From positions 6,585,501 through 6,649,500 of the forward strand of contig NC_091008.1 of the NCBI RefSeq assembly GCF_041146395.1: DNA of 64,000 nt, read 5' to 3'. Every line of letters begins with the position of its first letter. Position 1 is the stretch's first letter. The notes under the pieces were generated by a model. The model ran no database searches, had not been told where the DNA came from, and saw only the letters and a program-made list of their open reading frames with translations. This document shows, one piece after another, positions 49,544-62,336 of this stretch. The position numbers and the translations under genes were made by a program. This stretch comes from Eulemur rufifrons (taxonomy: Eukaryota > Chordata > Mammalia > Primates > Lemuridae).

Positions 49544-51269
49544 AACAAAGGGAGAAGGAAGACGGCAGCCCCAAACACTATCGTTAGACACCATCGCAGG
49601 AAACCAAGGGTATATTCTCCCTGAGACCACGCTGCAGAAAGTGGGTGGTCGAAATGAGAGATTGAGCTGCTATTTGCAATTTGGAGATAACTGAATTGCA
49701 AAGAGAAAGATAGATTTTCATGCTCGGGTAAAGATTATGATGTTAGAGCTAGGAGAGAATTCACTGCAAGACGACACTTTATAAATGGGACTTTCAAAAA
49801 CAAAAGGAGAGCACGCTAGCTCGGCTCCCAGTCCCAGCCCTGGAAGCCAAGGCCGTATTTCTCAGCCCGGGCCAAGAAACACCCAAACGTGTCACAGTCT
49901 GAGGTCTTTAGTCACTTAAACCTGTGCGGAAAGACAGATTCACACCCAGGGACTTGTGTTAAGACGACTCTTTCGTTTCTTTAAACTCGGTCCAGCCAAG
50001 GATGAACGCTATTCTGTTTCACTGAAATTCTTATCTCAGCTGCTCCGGCTCCTATCTCCAAACTGCTCTGGAGGCTTTTGTGTGGATATTCGAAAGTCAA
50101 AAGAAGGCATGATGTCCTCTGTTTTTCACCAGGTCCTATCTTCCCGAATCCTAACAATACTGTTAAGCTTCAAAGTGTTCCCAGCTGCTATCAGGAAACT
50201 ATTTTAGACATTATTTATTCAAGTGTATTACAGCTTTTCAGTTGCATCTTAAAACAATTTCATTTTGTGCATCTTTGAATAAATTTTTTGTCTGACTTTT
50301 TTTCTTCCTTGCCAGATTCACTACAATTATTACTAATACTGTCCAAGTATCTGGCACTGTGTTTGGAATTCAAACTTGGTCCTAAGCTTCAGACTGCAAA
50401 TAACCAACCCTTTCGATATAGTGATGAGGTGTGTCGAGGGGTCCTTAGGACCAGCCGCAGGAATGGTGGTTTGCTAGAAGGGCCCATAGAACTTGGCATA
50501 GAAGTCCTAGTCGTGGCTATGATTTATTGCAGTAAAAAGATACAAAGCACAGTTAGAAAAGGTAAAGGGAATATGGAGAAAAGTCCAGAGGAAACCCGGA
50601 GGGAGCTCCCAGCATCCTCTGATGTCCTCTTCCAGCGGAATCACACACACCATGTTTAATTCCCCCAGCAAGAGTTGTGCCAAGTGTGAAATGTCTACCA
50701 AAGAAGCCTGCCTGAGACTCAGCACCAAGGTTTTTATTTGGGGCTAGTCACATAGGCACCCTCTGCCTGGCACATACACGAATTCTAGACTCCCAGAGAA
50801 AAAGCAGGAGTTCAGCATAAGCCGTACTGTTCGTGCAAGCATTTTTGGCACAATGAGCCACTCTTACGAGGAAATGAGGGGAATTCTCCCAAAATTCAAG
50901 CCTCCGTATGCCCGTCCAGGGATCATGCCTTATAAGGAGATCTTTCTAAGGACAGAAGTCAGGATTGCTATGTTAACTCTTTGCTGCACATGTCGCCTAG
51001 TTTGATCTTCTGTAGACAAAAATAACTTAAAGAAGTCCAATTCTTCTCTATTCTAATAAAAATGAGTTACGGTCGAGACAAACCTTGGTTATCTTGTCCA
51101 ATATTCTTCCCAGTAAATTACACAGCAGTCCAGAAAAGCATCTCATATCTGAGTGACTAACACTGATTTAAATAAAACGAAGTGATCATAAAATAATCAA
51201 GGGTGCAATTCTAGCTTTTGGTCCTCTATAAACTGGACATAATAATAATACCCTCTAACTTAGCGCCTT
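49544..51269. other. Unassigned DNA
   Basis: No gene was recognised. The 123-codon frame at 50288-50659 starts within AT-rich DNA and has no family features. Confidence 0.35.
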
Positions 51270-51468
51270 TCATTCTAACTTTCAGCAATGATGGAAAAGT
51301 CTCAGGATCTGTGCTGTCCAATACAGTAGCCGCCGGTAACATGTGACCGTTGAGCACTTGAAGTGTGGCTAGAGTGACGAAGAACCAACTACTTAATTTT
51401 GTTTAGTTTTAATTAATTTTAATTGCCATAGCCACATGTGGCTAGTAGCTATGTGTTAGAACACAGCC
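51270..51468 (+). mobile_element. MER3-like nonautonomous hAT-Charlie element
   Basis: GATCTGTGCTGTCCAATACA, GAGCACTTGAAGTGTGGCTA and AATTGCCATAGCCACATGTG, then GCTAGTAGCTATGTG, match the MER3 order, including its internal inverted repeat around CCACATGTGG. Decayed but near full length. Confidence 0.8.
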
Positions 51469-51725
51469 CCAGATAATTTAAGACTTAATTCATTAAAGCA
51501 AAGTGTATTGAGATGCGTAGGCCCGTGGAACACAAGGGCTACTTTCTGACTTGCTGAGAACCAAACTAACACCACAATACGGTCCCACAAATGTCCTCAC
51601 TTCTTGCAGTCTCAATCCAAACTTACAACTTTCACCCAGAATAAAGAATACTCCATCACCACCAAGTAGATCGGTTTTGGCTTTTTTGTTTCTTTTTGTC
51701 TTTTTAGGAGTCATTTTTTAAAATG
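51469..51725. other. Unassigned DNA
   Basis: Unique-looking short spacer, no feature recognised. Confidence 0.35.
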
Positions 51726-52057
51726 GGCCAGGCGCGGTGGCTCACGCCTGTAACCCCAGCACTCTGGGAGGCCGAGGCGGGAGGATCGCTCAAGGTCAGG
51801 AGTTCGAGACCAGCCTGAGCAAGAGCGAGACCCCGTCTCTACTAAAAATAGAAAGAAATTATATGGACAACTAAAACTATATATAGAAAAAATTAGCCGG
51901 GCATGGTGGTGCATGCCTGTAGTCCCAGCTACTTGGGAGGCTGAGGCAGGAGGATCACTTGAGCCCAGGAGTTTGAGGTTGCTGTGAGCTGGGCTGACGC
52001 CACGGCACTCACTCTAGCCTGGGCAACTGAGTGAGACTCTGTCTCAAAAAATAAAAT
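51726..52057 (+). mobile_element. Lemur-type Alu, full length
   Basis: Starts GGCCAGGCGCGGTGGCTCAC and ends in an impure tail, AAAAAATAAAATAAAA. It carries GGATCGCTCAAGGTCAGGAG, a different subfamily signature from the GTTTGAGCTCAGG copies. Only a weak short duplication (TAAAATG/TAAAAATG) flanks it. Confidence 0.95.
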
Positions 52058-52309
52058 AAAAATGACCTAGCATTTGGAGGTTGGCAGTGGTTCATCCGGA
52101 CAAATGGTACCGATAGACAGCCATTGGGAAAAGGGACAGCCTCCCGTGTTGAAGACCAGGCAAAGACTGGCACAAAAATCAGTGACTCTTAATATGTAAA
52201 TGTTAGCTCACATATCTTTAGGGTTACTGGCAATTACGCTCGAAAAGAGAGAAGGGAGAAAAAGCAAGAGCAATAATTTTGACCCAAAAAAAGTATCTGA
52301 AGAAGCAGA
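52058..52309. other. Unassigned DNA
   Basis: No feature recognised. Confidence 0.35.
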
Positions 52310-52508
52310 TAATAAATTTCAACTTGCTCCCCGCCCCTCCTTCACCTTCCACCTTGATCAGAAGCTTCCTGAAACCCTCACCAGAGGCAGGCGCTGGCAC
52401 CTTGCTTCTTGTACAGCCTGCAGAACCATGAGCCAAACAAACCTCTTTTGTTTACAAATTACTCAGCCTCAGATATGCCTTTTACAGCAATGCCAAATGC
52501 ACTAAAAC
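52310..52508 (+). repeat. MaLR LTR 3' end (THE1/MST/MLT1 group), sense
   Basis: TTCACCTTCCACCTTGATCA, AAGCTTCCTGAAACCCTCAC, CAAACAAACCTCTTTTGTTT and ACAAATTACTCAGCCTCAGA, then TTTTACAGCAATG, match the last third of a MaLR LTR with its polyadenylation region. It is a fragment with no internal genes. Confidence 0.7.
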
Positions 52509-52869
52509 AACTTTACAATATTATATCCCAAAATCCAGTAGAGAATACTTTTGTTTCTATGCAAAACATAATAAAAAAATGATAGCATATCACAGAATTT
52601 TCTCCATCTTTAGTTTTCCTCCCCTGCCTGGGGTGACATCAGTGGGGGTCGTGTGGGACCACAAATGGGATTTGTGGTCGCTTTTAGTGGAGGTGGCCGT
52701 GGTAGTGGTGCTCTTCCTGTGTGCTATTTCAGAGACTCAGCACGAGACTGAGAAGTGTGACTTTTGAGCAAGACTCTGACAACTCTTCTTCATGAATATC
52801 CAAGAGAAACTTAATCATCAATGAACACGAAGAAAAAGTCTTTCATTCATACTTAGGTTATATGGGGCC
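52509..52869. other. Unassigned DNA
   Basis: No feature recognised. Confidence 0.35.
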
Positions 52870-53180
52870 AAAAACTATGCTTCAGGTCCTCGAGAATCAT
52901 TTCTTCCTGGATGCCACGTGGCATCCGCCCCTCTCCCCAAACCCTCAGACTGTGCATGTCACACTCTCCTGTACCCCTTGTGTGACTTATATTTAAAACA
53001 AACCAATTACCATGTCATTTGAGAGATCTCCCCTGGCACCTCTCCTACCATAGTTCACCAAGCGTTTCTCACAGTTATTAACTATTTACTTATCTGTCTC
53101 TCTAGTAATTACAAAAGACCCTTGAAGACGGCTAAAAACCATGCGTCTTCGTTTTGTATTCCTACCTACCATAGCGTGTG
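52870..53180 (+). repeat. L2 3' end, sense
   Basis: GAGAATCATTTCTTCCTGGA, TCTGTCTCTCTAGTAATTAC and CTTGAAGACGGCTAAAAACC, then TTCGTTTTGTATTCCTACC, follow the sense L2 3' part. Decayed, so boundaries are approximate. Confidence 0.5.
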
Positions 53181-56100
53181 AATCAACGTTCTTTGGATAC
53201 CTTCATGGGAGAAAGAATGAATCTCCTTACAGGACGATGGGCTTCTCTGAGCAGGAAAAAAATCCTGTCTATTTCATTTTTGTGGTTTTCTCTCTGTCCA
53301 TTTCCAATGTTTTCTACATAGTGGGGGCTCACTGACAGTCAAGGGCAAAAAAATTCAAAAGTGGCTTTAACACTCATTTGATCCACGAAACAATACAGAA
53401 ATGGACATATTAATAATAGACGTATTAATACCCTAGAGTCCCTTCCATTTCTGAGATTCAATGGTGACGTGGTACCGCTGAGGTGTAATTTACAGGGGAA
53501 AAGGAATCCTGAGACCCAAAGATATCTTGCTTTGCTCACATCATTTCAGGAGCAGAGACTAGGCTGAGCCTGGGTCTTGTCACTCCCTTTCTAGTGCTCT
53601 CTTCACAGACCATAATAGCTTGTATCTTACTTCTTTCTCTTCTTACAGTCTTTTCTATGCAGTCTTAAGTCCTTAATAGAACAAGTCTCCTCCATAGACT
53701 TAACAGTGGTGAAACTATTTCTGTTTTCTGTTTTTAGGACTCAGCTCTTCTCCAATTAAAGCACAGGCAGTCACCTCGGAAAATAACACCTACAAACATA
53801 TAGGAAGAAATGATTTGGTCCAGATGGTAACATCTGGCAGTTGCCAACAGATTCACGTGGCCAAAGCTTTGGGCCAAATCAGTTCCATCACACCTTTGCT
53901 TGGAGATGGGCTGAAAACAAAAAGACGGTCCACTCCCAAGACCGTCATAGTTTCTTTGATGCAGATTCTCGCCCGCTAGGGACATGGTAGTGGGACCAGA
54001 GATCAAGAGAACTGGTCTTTATTACTCTCTGATCGCTCCCTCTGACACCACTTGCTGAAAGAAAAGGAGGCGAATGATTTCCAACTTGGGTTCAGTTCTC
54101 CCGAGAAGCTTGCGGTTTCGTGAATCTGAAAACGGTACAGTCATTCCCAAGACGACCCGGTCCAACGGCGTCCATGGGCTCCCCCGCTCCCAAAGCAACG
54201 CTCCGAAAGCCATTCCTTCCAGCAGAGCTAGCTCAACCAGCAGCCAAGAGTCAACCTTGATAAATACCATTTTAATAAGTGCTAGAAAATCAGGAAATTG
54301 CAGGCTCTTGGCTTTATTGTACCGAGCTCCCTACAGAGAGTTGAAGAAGAGCCAGTCATGTGTCACCCTCTCCATCACCGTCCCACAGAAAGTCAGTGTT
54401 GACTCCAGTGATTTCCCCGTCAGATACTACTGTATAGCACATGCGTCCACCTCTTGGAGAACAAGATGAAATTAATTTAAAAACAAAGAGCAGAGTCTGT
54501 AGCAACACTGGCGGAGGACAAGGTTTCTAAGCTGACCCAAGAGGACTCCAAATCTACCATGAGGGAAACATCTGACAGAGAGGAATGTGAGCTGGCAATT
54601 TGTTTGATTGTAATTTCAATGAGCAATTGGAACCATACTTCCATGGGATTAGGCTTCCCTCATTCACCAGGAGGAGGTTCCTGCTAACAAATACGGACCA
54701 TGTTAGCATCTCCTGCACTTCTACTTTCGGGCTGCTCTCCCGTAAGGACAGTGCTGGCTGCCGTGAGATGGAAGAAACCTCCTCAATGTGCTAGAGGAGG
54801 TGGAGTTGTTTTTTAATGCATTTCAGGACCAACACGGCTGCAATGGTGGCAGCGATCAGACATATGCCTTGCAGATGCAATATTAATTAGAGGGATAAGT
54901 CAGTCCAAAGGGTTTCCTCTCCTGAGAGATAATAAGACTCTCTTGATGGAAAACAAAAGAAGGCCCATCATTTGCCCATTATAGTGTAAGAGCACCGGGT
55001 GGAGAGAAGATACTTGATTTTCCCCAAGAGCTACGTACATTTATTTTGTCATGCGCAGAACGGTATCAGGAAAATGGTCATGTTCGCTAAGGAAAAGCAA
55101 TGCGCTTCGACCCAACGGGTCCTCCACCGTGTGCGTCTCCAAAGAACACCAGAACCATGTGCACCCAAGTATCCCCAAGGCGACAATCCAAACAGTGATA
55201 ATTAATGTGTTTGAAGATTATTGAGCCCACGACCGGTATATGGAGAATGCAGCTGACAATTTAGCACATCTAAGGGCTGGAAGAAGGAATTATTTTGTCT
55301 ATGTTTTGCTCACTCATGTTTATCAGGACTGAGCAAAGTCTACACTGCAGGCTGCCTTGGCCTCTTTCCTGGTGCTCCAACCATCCGCAGAAAGACCCGA
55401 ATATTAACTCCCCCGACTCGGCACTTCATAGAAAAACCAGTCCTCGAGACAGAGAAAGGATTCTCTGCTCCGATGAAGTTATTTCACTGTAGAAATAAGT
55501 GAATTCTTTGGGAGGGTTTGCGAGACAAACACACAGCCGGTGGGGGCAAGAGAGCGCATCTGAGGGATAATCCCTTACAAAAGCCAAAGACTGTTCTAGA
55601 GAGTGGGATGAAATACTCCTTCCCTGGGTAGCTCCAAGTTCTGTAGGGAAACACCTCATGCTGCCCTGCCTCGCCCACCTTTTGTGTAAGTTCCCAGAGG
55701 GCAGGAGCCCTGCCCTTTAGGCCAGAGTCTCTTATCTTGCATAGGACTGATGCTATGAACAGAGTCAAACAAAACACTCTTCATATAAACTCTGCATTAA
55801 TACGATTAAAAGAAAGCATGTAAATTCAGAATCCGGGAGTCTTTTCAATGCAATAGTCAATGACTTGCTACTACCAAAGAAAACGCAGCTGGGTTTTTAG
55901 ATATTACATTAGGACCAACTCCAGACCCACCAAGCCCGGTTTGCCTGCGTGTGTATTTCTTCTGTTGCCTCAATGCTTAGCCTGATGGCTTGAAATTATC
56001 ACTTTATTTCCAAAGAGGCTAAATTGGCTTGAGTGTGGACACTGAAAAGATTCCCTTTAATGATTCCAAGAGCTGTCTTCCTGCATAACATGTTGTCTGG

Positions 56101-56544
56101 CCATAGTAGAAACAACAAATAATTTATCACGTATCTCTACGTGTACAGAGGGAAAAGTCACGCAGGGCACCAAAAATCCTATCTATTTCTGGCTCTCTGA
56201 ACTTATTTTGTTTAGAAACTCTTCTCCAGATAGGAATGAGCTGTTCTTCCATGTCCTTCCTTGATTCCAGAAGGCAGAGCGTCAGCCTTGGTAAGAGGCA
56301 GCTCATATCATTAATATAAATGGCTTAAGGGAGAATTTCTTTCCTGCATGAACAGCCATTGCAGCTCTACGAGGCCAACACATTGGATGAATGAAAACGT
56401 GTTTAGCCTGGACAATTGAAACCGGGAGAGAAGAGTTGTCTTACAAAATGCCTGTCTTTTCAACGTACCAAAAGTCTAACTGAAGAAATGGAAATCACCA
56501 GAAACAGGCAGAATATGTGATTTCGAAGTACAGGCCGTGGGATC
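53181..56544. other. Unassigned DNA
   Basis: No gene was recognised. A short stretch near 55688-55740 (CCCAGAGGGCAGGAGCCCTG) recalls the L2 or MIR 3' end. Frames such as 54074-54469 (131 codons) have no family features. AT-rich motif-dense DNA occurs at 54860-54900. Confidence 0.35.
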
Positions 56545-56705
56545 TGTGGCATCCAACTATCATCAGGAAACCAGGTCGAAACGCAACTTTTGGGGCCTCC
56601 CCTAGACCTATTGAATTAGAAACTCTAGGGCTGGAACAAAGCAACTACGCTTTCCAAAGCCCTCTGGGTGATTCTGAAACTTGCTATGCAGTTTGAGAAC
56701 TACTG
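56545..56705 (-). mobile_element. MER5A-like nonautonomous hAT-Charlie element, antisense
   Basis: GCCTCCCCTAGACCTATTGA, ATTAGAAACTCTAGGGCTGG and GCCCTCTGGGTGATTCTGAA, ending CAGTTTGAGAACTACTGCTG. This is the reverse of the MER5A consensus, including its terminal inverted repeat. Confidence 0.85.
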
Positions 56706-58894
56706 CTGTAAGACCAAGGATAATGCAGAGAACAAGTGACCGGCGAAGAAAGACGCCTGCCAGAGGAAGATTTCAGAAAATGGCAATAGCAACAAAATAG
56801 AACAGCGTGGTTGAGGTAGTGGACTAACCAATAAAGTAGTATTTTTAAATTGTGATCCTTAAATACATACCCAACTTGATTTATGATATATAAAACAATC
56901 CTCTTATCGCATTCAGCACTTTTTTAACTACTTTGATATCGAATAAGGTCTACAGTTTTAGAATTAAGAGGAAACGTGACATTTTACTTATTTGGGGACC
57001 GTATCTAATTAAATTTCAAGTGTTCCCAACAAAATAACGATCAAGAATCTAAAGGACGGCTTTGGGGAAATTCAACAAAGATTTTTTTTCTTCACAAGAG
57101 TCTAGGATTTAGTCATCAAAATCCTTCTCCACAAGTGAATAGTTCTAAATTAGAAGAAAGGATTTCAGTTGGGTAAGTAGAGTTGTTCAGCAATCTGCTG
57201 GTCAACACAAATAAGATGCATGATCTTTTCTAGAGATTTTTAAATCAATCGTTATATTCTGGGATGGTTTTTAAACAATCCAATGAAACAGCAAAGATAC
57301 ACATTACTTTCAAGTGTACCTTCTGATCTCATGCTATGGGTTCATAAATACGATGTTTACGTGTATTTCCCAGCGCTATATACTTTGATAAATAGATCCT
57401 GTCCTTCTGAAGTGAATCCAAAAAAGCACAAGGGGTTTGCTGAGGGATTAATCATTTAAGAGAAAATATGCTAGAAATATATATATTTCTAAATAATTTC
57501 AATGTCTTGAGCACTTGAATTATATTTAACTCCTACTCCTTTTCTTCCTAGCTGTGTATCTTGAGACGAGTCCCCTGATCTTTTTTGAGACCATTCTTAC
57601 TTTTAATCTACACGTAATCATATCTTTCTTGGAAGGTTCTGAGCAGAGATGAGATAATGCATGGAAAAGTCTTGGTAAAATTTAGTTTGTGTACTATACG
57701 CTTAAAAGGTATGGCTTTAAAAAAACCTACACCATTCATATGATTTGAGGGGTGTTCTTTTAGAACTATTTAACATAAGTATCTTTGAACTATACATTAC
57801 CAAAATATTATAACATTCCCTGAGAAATCTTTAACTTTTTATCAGTAAATTAAAATATTCACCTTCTGTTTAACACAGTAGCTAACTTAGTTTCTTCTGA
57901 ACTATCTTAATAAACATTTTTGACAGTAAAAATTTTATGGCATCAAAATTGTCATTCATTAAGCATAGCCCCAAATGACTCTGGTGAGCATGATTTTGGC
58001 TTGCATGAACACAGGGAGCAATTGCAAAGCGAAATCCTTGGCCTTCTATGCTCACTTAGCAATTTATAGCCCAGAATAGAGATGCTCAAAGAGCTGTTTC
58101 GCAACATCTCTGCCCTTCCAGTATGTCAAAGGGCCAGGATGATGTAGCCGCTGGGAAAAGCAGACATTTGGAGAGCTGTAAACAGAACAGCAGCCTAAAT
58201 GCTCAGATGACCTGGAACTATAGACGTATCATGACGTGCAGTTTTGCCAAACAAGAGCAAAGGTCTTAGGACACCAATACAGCTGAGCAATGAGCTGATC
58301 TGATGAACTTTTGCATGCTTCCTGGTCAGAATGCAGTGAAATACAAGAAGACCTGAGAGATTCATTGAGGTCCTATTAAACCTTTAACCACTCTTTAGCC
58401 CCCAGAGAATCTAGTTATCTGAAAAATGTGACAGATAATGGGGTTCATTCAATGTTTTAATGCTAATCCAACTTCCAAGAGGAACACTCTCTCCTGCCCC
58501 ATCTTGCTGGTGACCATATTTGATGAAATGTCTTATTTAAGGGTGATGTGCTAAAGGAGGGTCGTTCTCCTCAAATAACCTAATATTTCTATGAAATCCT
58601 GGCTTTGTATTCCGTGCTGTTGAATTTTACAGGGAAGAATAATTCTTACTTTGGGAGAAAATCCAAAATAAAGAGACCAGGGAAATAGGACTTGCTTCAT
58701 CCTGCAGGGACAAGAAAGCAGCTTCCCGTGTGCTGAGAGTGGACTTTCTTAAGTAGTTACACATGGTTTGCATCTGTGACTCTCTGGAGCACCCTATATC
58801 TTCAGCATTGCATTGCATTGCTTAGTGAATTATCCCTTAGTTTTAATTATTTAAGAAAAACAGCCCTCCAAAATGGCACCTTTTTTTTTTCCAC
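56706..58894. other. Unassigned AT-rich DNA
   Basis: No gene or confident repeat was recognised over 2.2 kb, an unusually long repeat-poor stretch for this window. ATATATAT-type microsatellite tracts are short (57478-57490). Confidence 0.35.
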
Positions 58895-59405
58895 TTTAAC
58901 TTTGTATTTTAAAATAACTTTAGACTCACATAGAAACTGCAAAACAGTATAGCGTTTCTGTGCAAATTTCACCCAACTTTCAATGTTAACATCTCAGAAA
59001 ACTTTAGCGCAATCACCAAAACTATGAAATTGACCACAGTGCAATATTATGAACGAAACGGGCTTTGTTAAAATTTTACCAACTTTTGCATGCATTTATT
59101 TTTTGGTGTGTAGTTCTAGGAGTTCTGTTACCTGCATAGATTTGTGTAGCTGCCACCATAGTCAGAATCTAGCTCCACGGTACCTTCTCCCACATGTTCG
59201 GACTAATAAATAAACGGAATCATACGGTATGTGATCTCTGATATGGGCTTTTCTTCACTCAGCATTAAGCCCTTAAGGTTCACCCAAGTTGCTGCGTATC
59301 AACAGCTTGGTCTTTTTTAGGGCTGAGTAGTAAGTAGTCCATGGTATGGATAGACCAGTGTCTACTTAAGCATTCACATTTGCATTGGCACCTTTTGAGT
59401 CATGA
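58895..59405 (-). repeat. L1M-type LINE fragment, antisense
   Basis: AACTTTAGACTCACATAGAA, TTCAATGTTAACATCTCAGA, ACCTGCATAGATTTGTGTAG, CGGAATCATACGGTATGTGA, CTTCACTCAGCATTAAGCCC and GGCTGAGTAGTAAGTAGTCC follow the reverse of an old L1 3' region. Decayed. Confidence 0.7.
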
Positions 59406-59489
59406 GCCCTGCACCCTTCACCAAGGTAAGTCACTGCGTAGCTATTTCATATAACAGGGACCTCCTGAAAAGAACCCTAATAAATTCAC

Positions 59490-59560
59490 CCCATTCCTTC
59501 CATTCAACAAACATTCATTGTGCATATCTTAGGCTAGATGCTGGATTCTTCTTAGTTCTC
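59490..59560 (-). repeat. L2 3' terminal fragment, antisense
   Basis: TTCATTCAACAAACATTCATTG... passes to GCTAGATGCTGGATTC (spelled in two pieces). It matches the antisense L2 end. Short. Confidence 0.4.
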
Positions 59561-59699
59561 CCACTAATTCTGTTTATTAAATGTTCCCTCTATGCACTGG
59601 CATTTCTTAGACTATTAATTGGAAATTTTCAAAGACATTCAATTATTATGCATCAATAAAAAAATGATAAACCAAAAAAAATAAAATAAAATAAAATAC
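59561..59699. other. Unassigned DNA ending in an (AAAAT)n run
   Basis: AAAAAATAAAATAAAATAAA lies at about 59677-59696. No other feature recognised. Confidence 0.5.
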
Positions 59700-59900
59700 T
59701 ATTTACTTATACATAAGTGCCTTAAGTGGAAATAACCCAGGATGAAGAGTAGGAAGTCTGAGTTCTAGTCACAGTTCTGCCACCAAATTGTTGGGGGTGA
59801 TCTTACACAAGTCCCTTAACCTGTGTGGTCCCGAGGAAAGTAAACAGTTGAATTAGAAAACCACAATGATATTACAGCTTCCCATAAAGCAGGGCACTGC
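59700..59900 (+). repeat. MIR, sense, decayed
   Basis: GGAAGTCTGAGTTCTAGTCA, CAGTTCTGCCACCAAATTGT and ACACAAGTCCCTTAACCTGT follow the MIR core order. Confidence 0.65.
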
Positions 59901-61504
59901 GCGATGTATTCTGAGATTCTGTCTCCAGTGACAATCATGCTCCTGACAATCCCTACGCGAGATTTTGATCTCAGCATTTGCTGACCGAGAGGGGGGATGG
60001 AGCACTTGGGGAGGACCCCATTGTGATACACTCAGAAATATTTTCATCGTCAACTATGACCACCACTTCCTCTGTGTTCAGTGTCAACTCAGCGTCTCCC
60101 CTTGAAGGTGAGCTGTTCTGTGGTCTAACTGTCAGCTAGCTGCTCACGATCTGGTTGAACCTCCGATGGCTGGATCCAGCTGTTGGCCGCGAAGCCAGTT
60201 GGAAAACATCTGGATCCTGGACACAGACTTTGGGGCCTTCTGCTCCGGAGGGAGGTGTCGAATGTTATGTGGCTCAAGCACTAAAGTCCTTTTCCAGCAT
60301 GGCCAGGTTTCTGCTGTAACTGTGATGCTATAAACCGGATCGTAGCTGCCTTGGTGCCGTGCACCCCCGTGTAAAAGTCTGGAAGGGTCAGCGTGGTCAG
60401 GGGGGAGCAAACCTTGAGGCCCCCCCCTCCCCAAATGTGGGGCTCCCTCTGCCCGCCCCAGGCTGCACACGGCTGCTTGCAGCCTGCCCGACCTGCCCCG
60501 AACCGGTTCTGACATATACCTAAGTCAGCTGCTCTTGGATTTGTGGGTCCAGAGGGAAGTGGAGAAGGGGACAAAAGACGAGAGAGAGGAAGATGGAGGT
60601 TTTCATGTCCTGTGTCCTCAGGGGTTGTCGTCGTCTGGATCAGTGCGAGAGCTCTTTCAGGACACGGTACAGGCTCCCCGTGTTTGGGGGGGATGAGAGA
60701 AATGGTCCTCAGGGTGCCCAACTGAAATGCCAGCGGCGTTACTGGAATAAGGTCTGTCACTTGGCCGAGTCCCTAAAGAGCAGAATCAGCCAGTCCCCTC
60801 CCCTCTTCATTCACAATCCCCCCCAGGCCCTAATCCCCGGGGCCCTGAAGCCCTCAGCCTCCCCTTCACCAGCCCCCTCCCCTGCCCCCATCTCCTTGTC
60901 ACTCACGGGGGTCTGTGTGTCTGTCTCGCCCTGTGTCCTATGTACTTCTGCCTCTGGCTCTATGTGTGTGTCAGACACACGGTCTCTTTCTGTCTCTCTG
61001 TCTCTGTCTGACTTTTCTTCCAACGTCTCTTGCTCTGTGACTCTGTGTGTTTCTCCTTCTGTGACTCTATTCCTCCCTCCCTGCCACTTCCCTAACCCGT
61101 GCCTGATCAAGTCAAAAATAAAACCGATAAACTGTTTCTAAAAACACATTGATCATGGATGTTATTACCAATTCTGCTCTCAGAAGCTACAGCATCAGCA
61201 CAGACGTGTATTGAAAAGGCAGATTCGACGGAGTCACTTTCTCTTAGGTGTCACCCATGAAAGAAGGGACCAGGACAGACCTGGGAATTCTCTTCTCGGG
61301 CTTCAGGATTTGCAGCTGGAGGGGCTCAGCTGACAGCTGCCCGCGACCTCCCATTAGGGCCTTGGGCCCCTGGGACCCCTGAGGTGACACTCAGCCCTGG
61401 GAAGGATGTCGCGAGGCAGGGTTGTGGCCCACTCACCTCCCAGAGCCCTCAGTGGCCCCGGGGGCTGGGGCTTATCTCTGTTCTGGAAGCCTTCCTAAGA
61501 GAGC
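59901..61504. other. GC-rich unassigned block
   Basis: From about 60060 to 61110 G+C is clearly above the surroundings. The block holds C-runs (60420-60434), a CT/TG-rich low-complexity stretch (60895-61080), and ends with AAAAATAAAACCGATAAACT near 61116-61135, which contains AATAAA. Long frames exist on both strands (60593-61141 sense, 60281-60760 antisense), but neither has a recognisable domain and the sense one is mostly Ser/Leu/Val repeats. A decayed LTR, a processed transcript or a noncoding exon are all possible. Confidence 0.3.
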
Positions 61505-61770
61505 CAAACAGTTTTCACGTGAATGGCACAAACTTTGTGATCAGAACACCTAGACTGGTGATCATCGCGTTGCCTCTGCGTGGGACCGAGGTGGTCGCGT
61601 AACTTGTCCTGTTGCTTCTCTTTACGTCTGAAATGCAAATGGCGCCCACTTGCCTCGTGAGATTTTCCAGGTTGTTGGTACAGTGAAATGAGATCATGTG
61701 TAGCACAAGGGTTTCTGTTTCTTGTTTCTGTTTGCTTTGCTTTGGCTTCTCTGTTTACTAATTCTGAGGT
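61505..61770 (+). repeat. MIR, sense, decayed
   Basis: TTTGTGATCAGAACACCTAG, TCGCGTAACTTGTCCTGTTG and GCCCACTTGCCTCGTGAGAT follow the MIR consensus (gene-like promoter side to tail) with many changes. The right edge is unclear. Confidence 0.5.
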
Positions 61771-61771
61771 G

Positions 61772-61989
61772 CAGCGGTTCCCAACCGGGACAACTTCTTC
61801 TCCCAAGGGGAGGCTTGGTGATGTCTGGAGACAATTTGGGTTGTCACAACCGGAGGGCTGTTACTGGAACCCACTGGGTAGAGTCGAAGGCTGTTGCTAA
61901 ACATCCTACAACGCGCGGGACAGCCCACCACAACAAAGCACCGCTCAGGCCGGAATAATGTCAATAGCGCAGAGGTTGGGAAACCCCGG
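61772..61989 (+). mobile_element. MER20 hAT-Charlie element, near full length
   Basis: CAGCGGTTCCCAACCGGGAC, GATGTCTGGAGACAATTTGG, CTAAACATCCTACAACGCGC, CCACCACAACAAAGCACCGC and AATGTCAATAGCGCAGAGGT, then GGGAAACCCCGGG, match MER20 end to end. MER20 copies are known to have been recruited as regulatory elements in some mammalian genes, but nothing here shows that for this copy. Confidence 0.93.
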
Positions 61990-62326
61990 GTTAGCACAAT
62001 CGACCTTGTAGACGCGTCTTATTTATCTTAACATTGTATCGTCACTTTATTCTCATTACTTTATTGTTCTTAACATACCCCTCTCTATAAATGTATTTTT
62101 TTTTAATTTGGATTACTTCATTGCAGTGTTTTTGTTTTTTTTTTTTTACAAATTGTAAAATATTGGAAAAAAATTTAAATGTCTATAACGATGACATAGT
62201 TCAGTGGGATCCAGTTCTTTAATAATTAGAATATCATGTAGTTTCCAGAATGATCTTATATAAGTATGAATGTTATTTAAGGATGTGCATGTCCTATAAT
62301 ACATAAACATTACTAAACATAAAAAG
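61990..62326. other. Unassigned AT-rich DNA
   Basis: T-runs at 62097-62104 and 62137-62148. No gene or repeat recognised. Confidence 0.4.
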
Positions 62327-62336
62327 AAAATCTTTA

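Noticed and set aside
60593..61141. 182-codon sense frame
   Set aside because: The second half is Ser/Leu/Val low complexity from CT/TG-rich DNA, and the first half matches no family.
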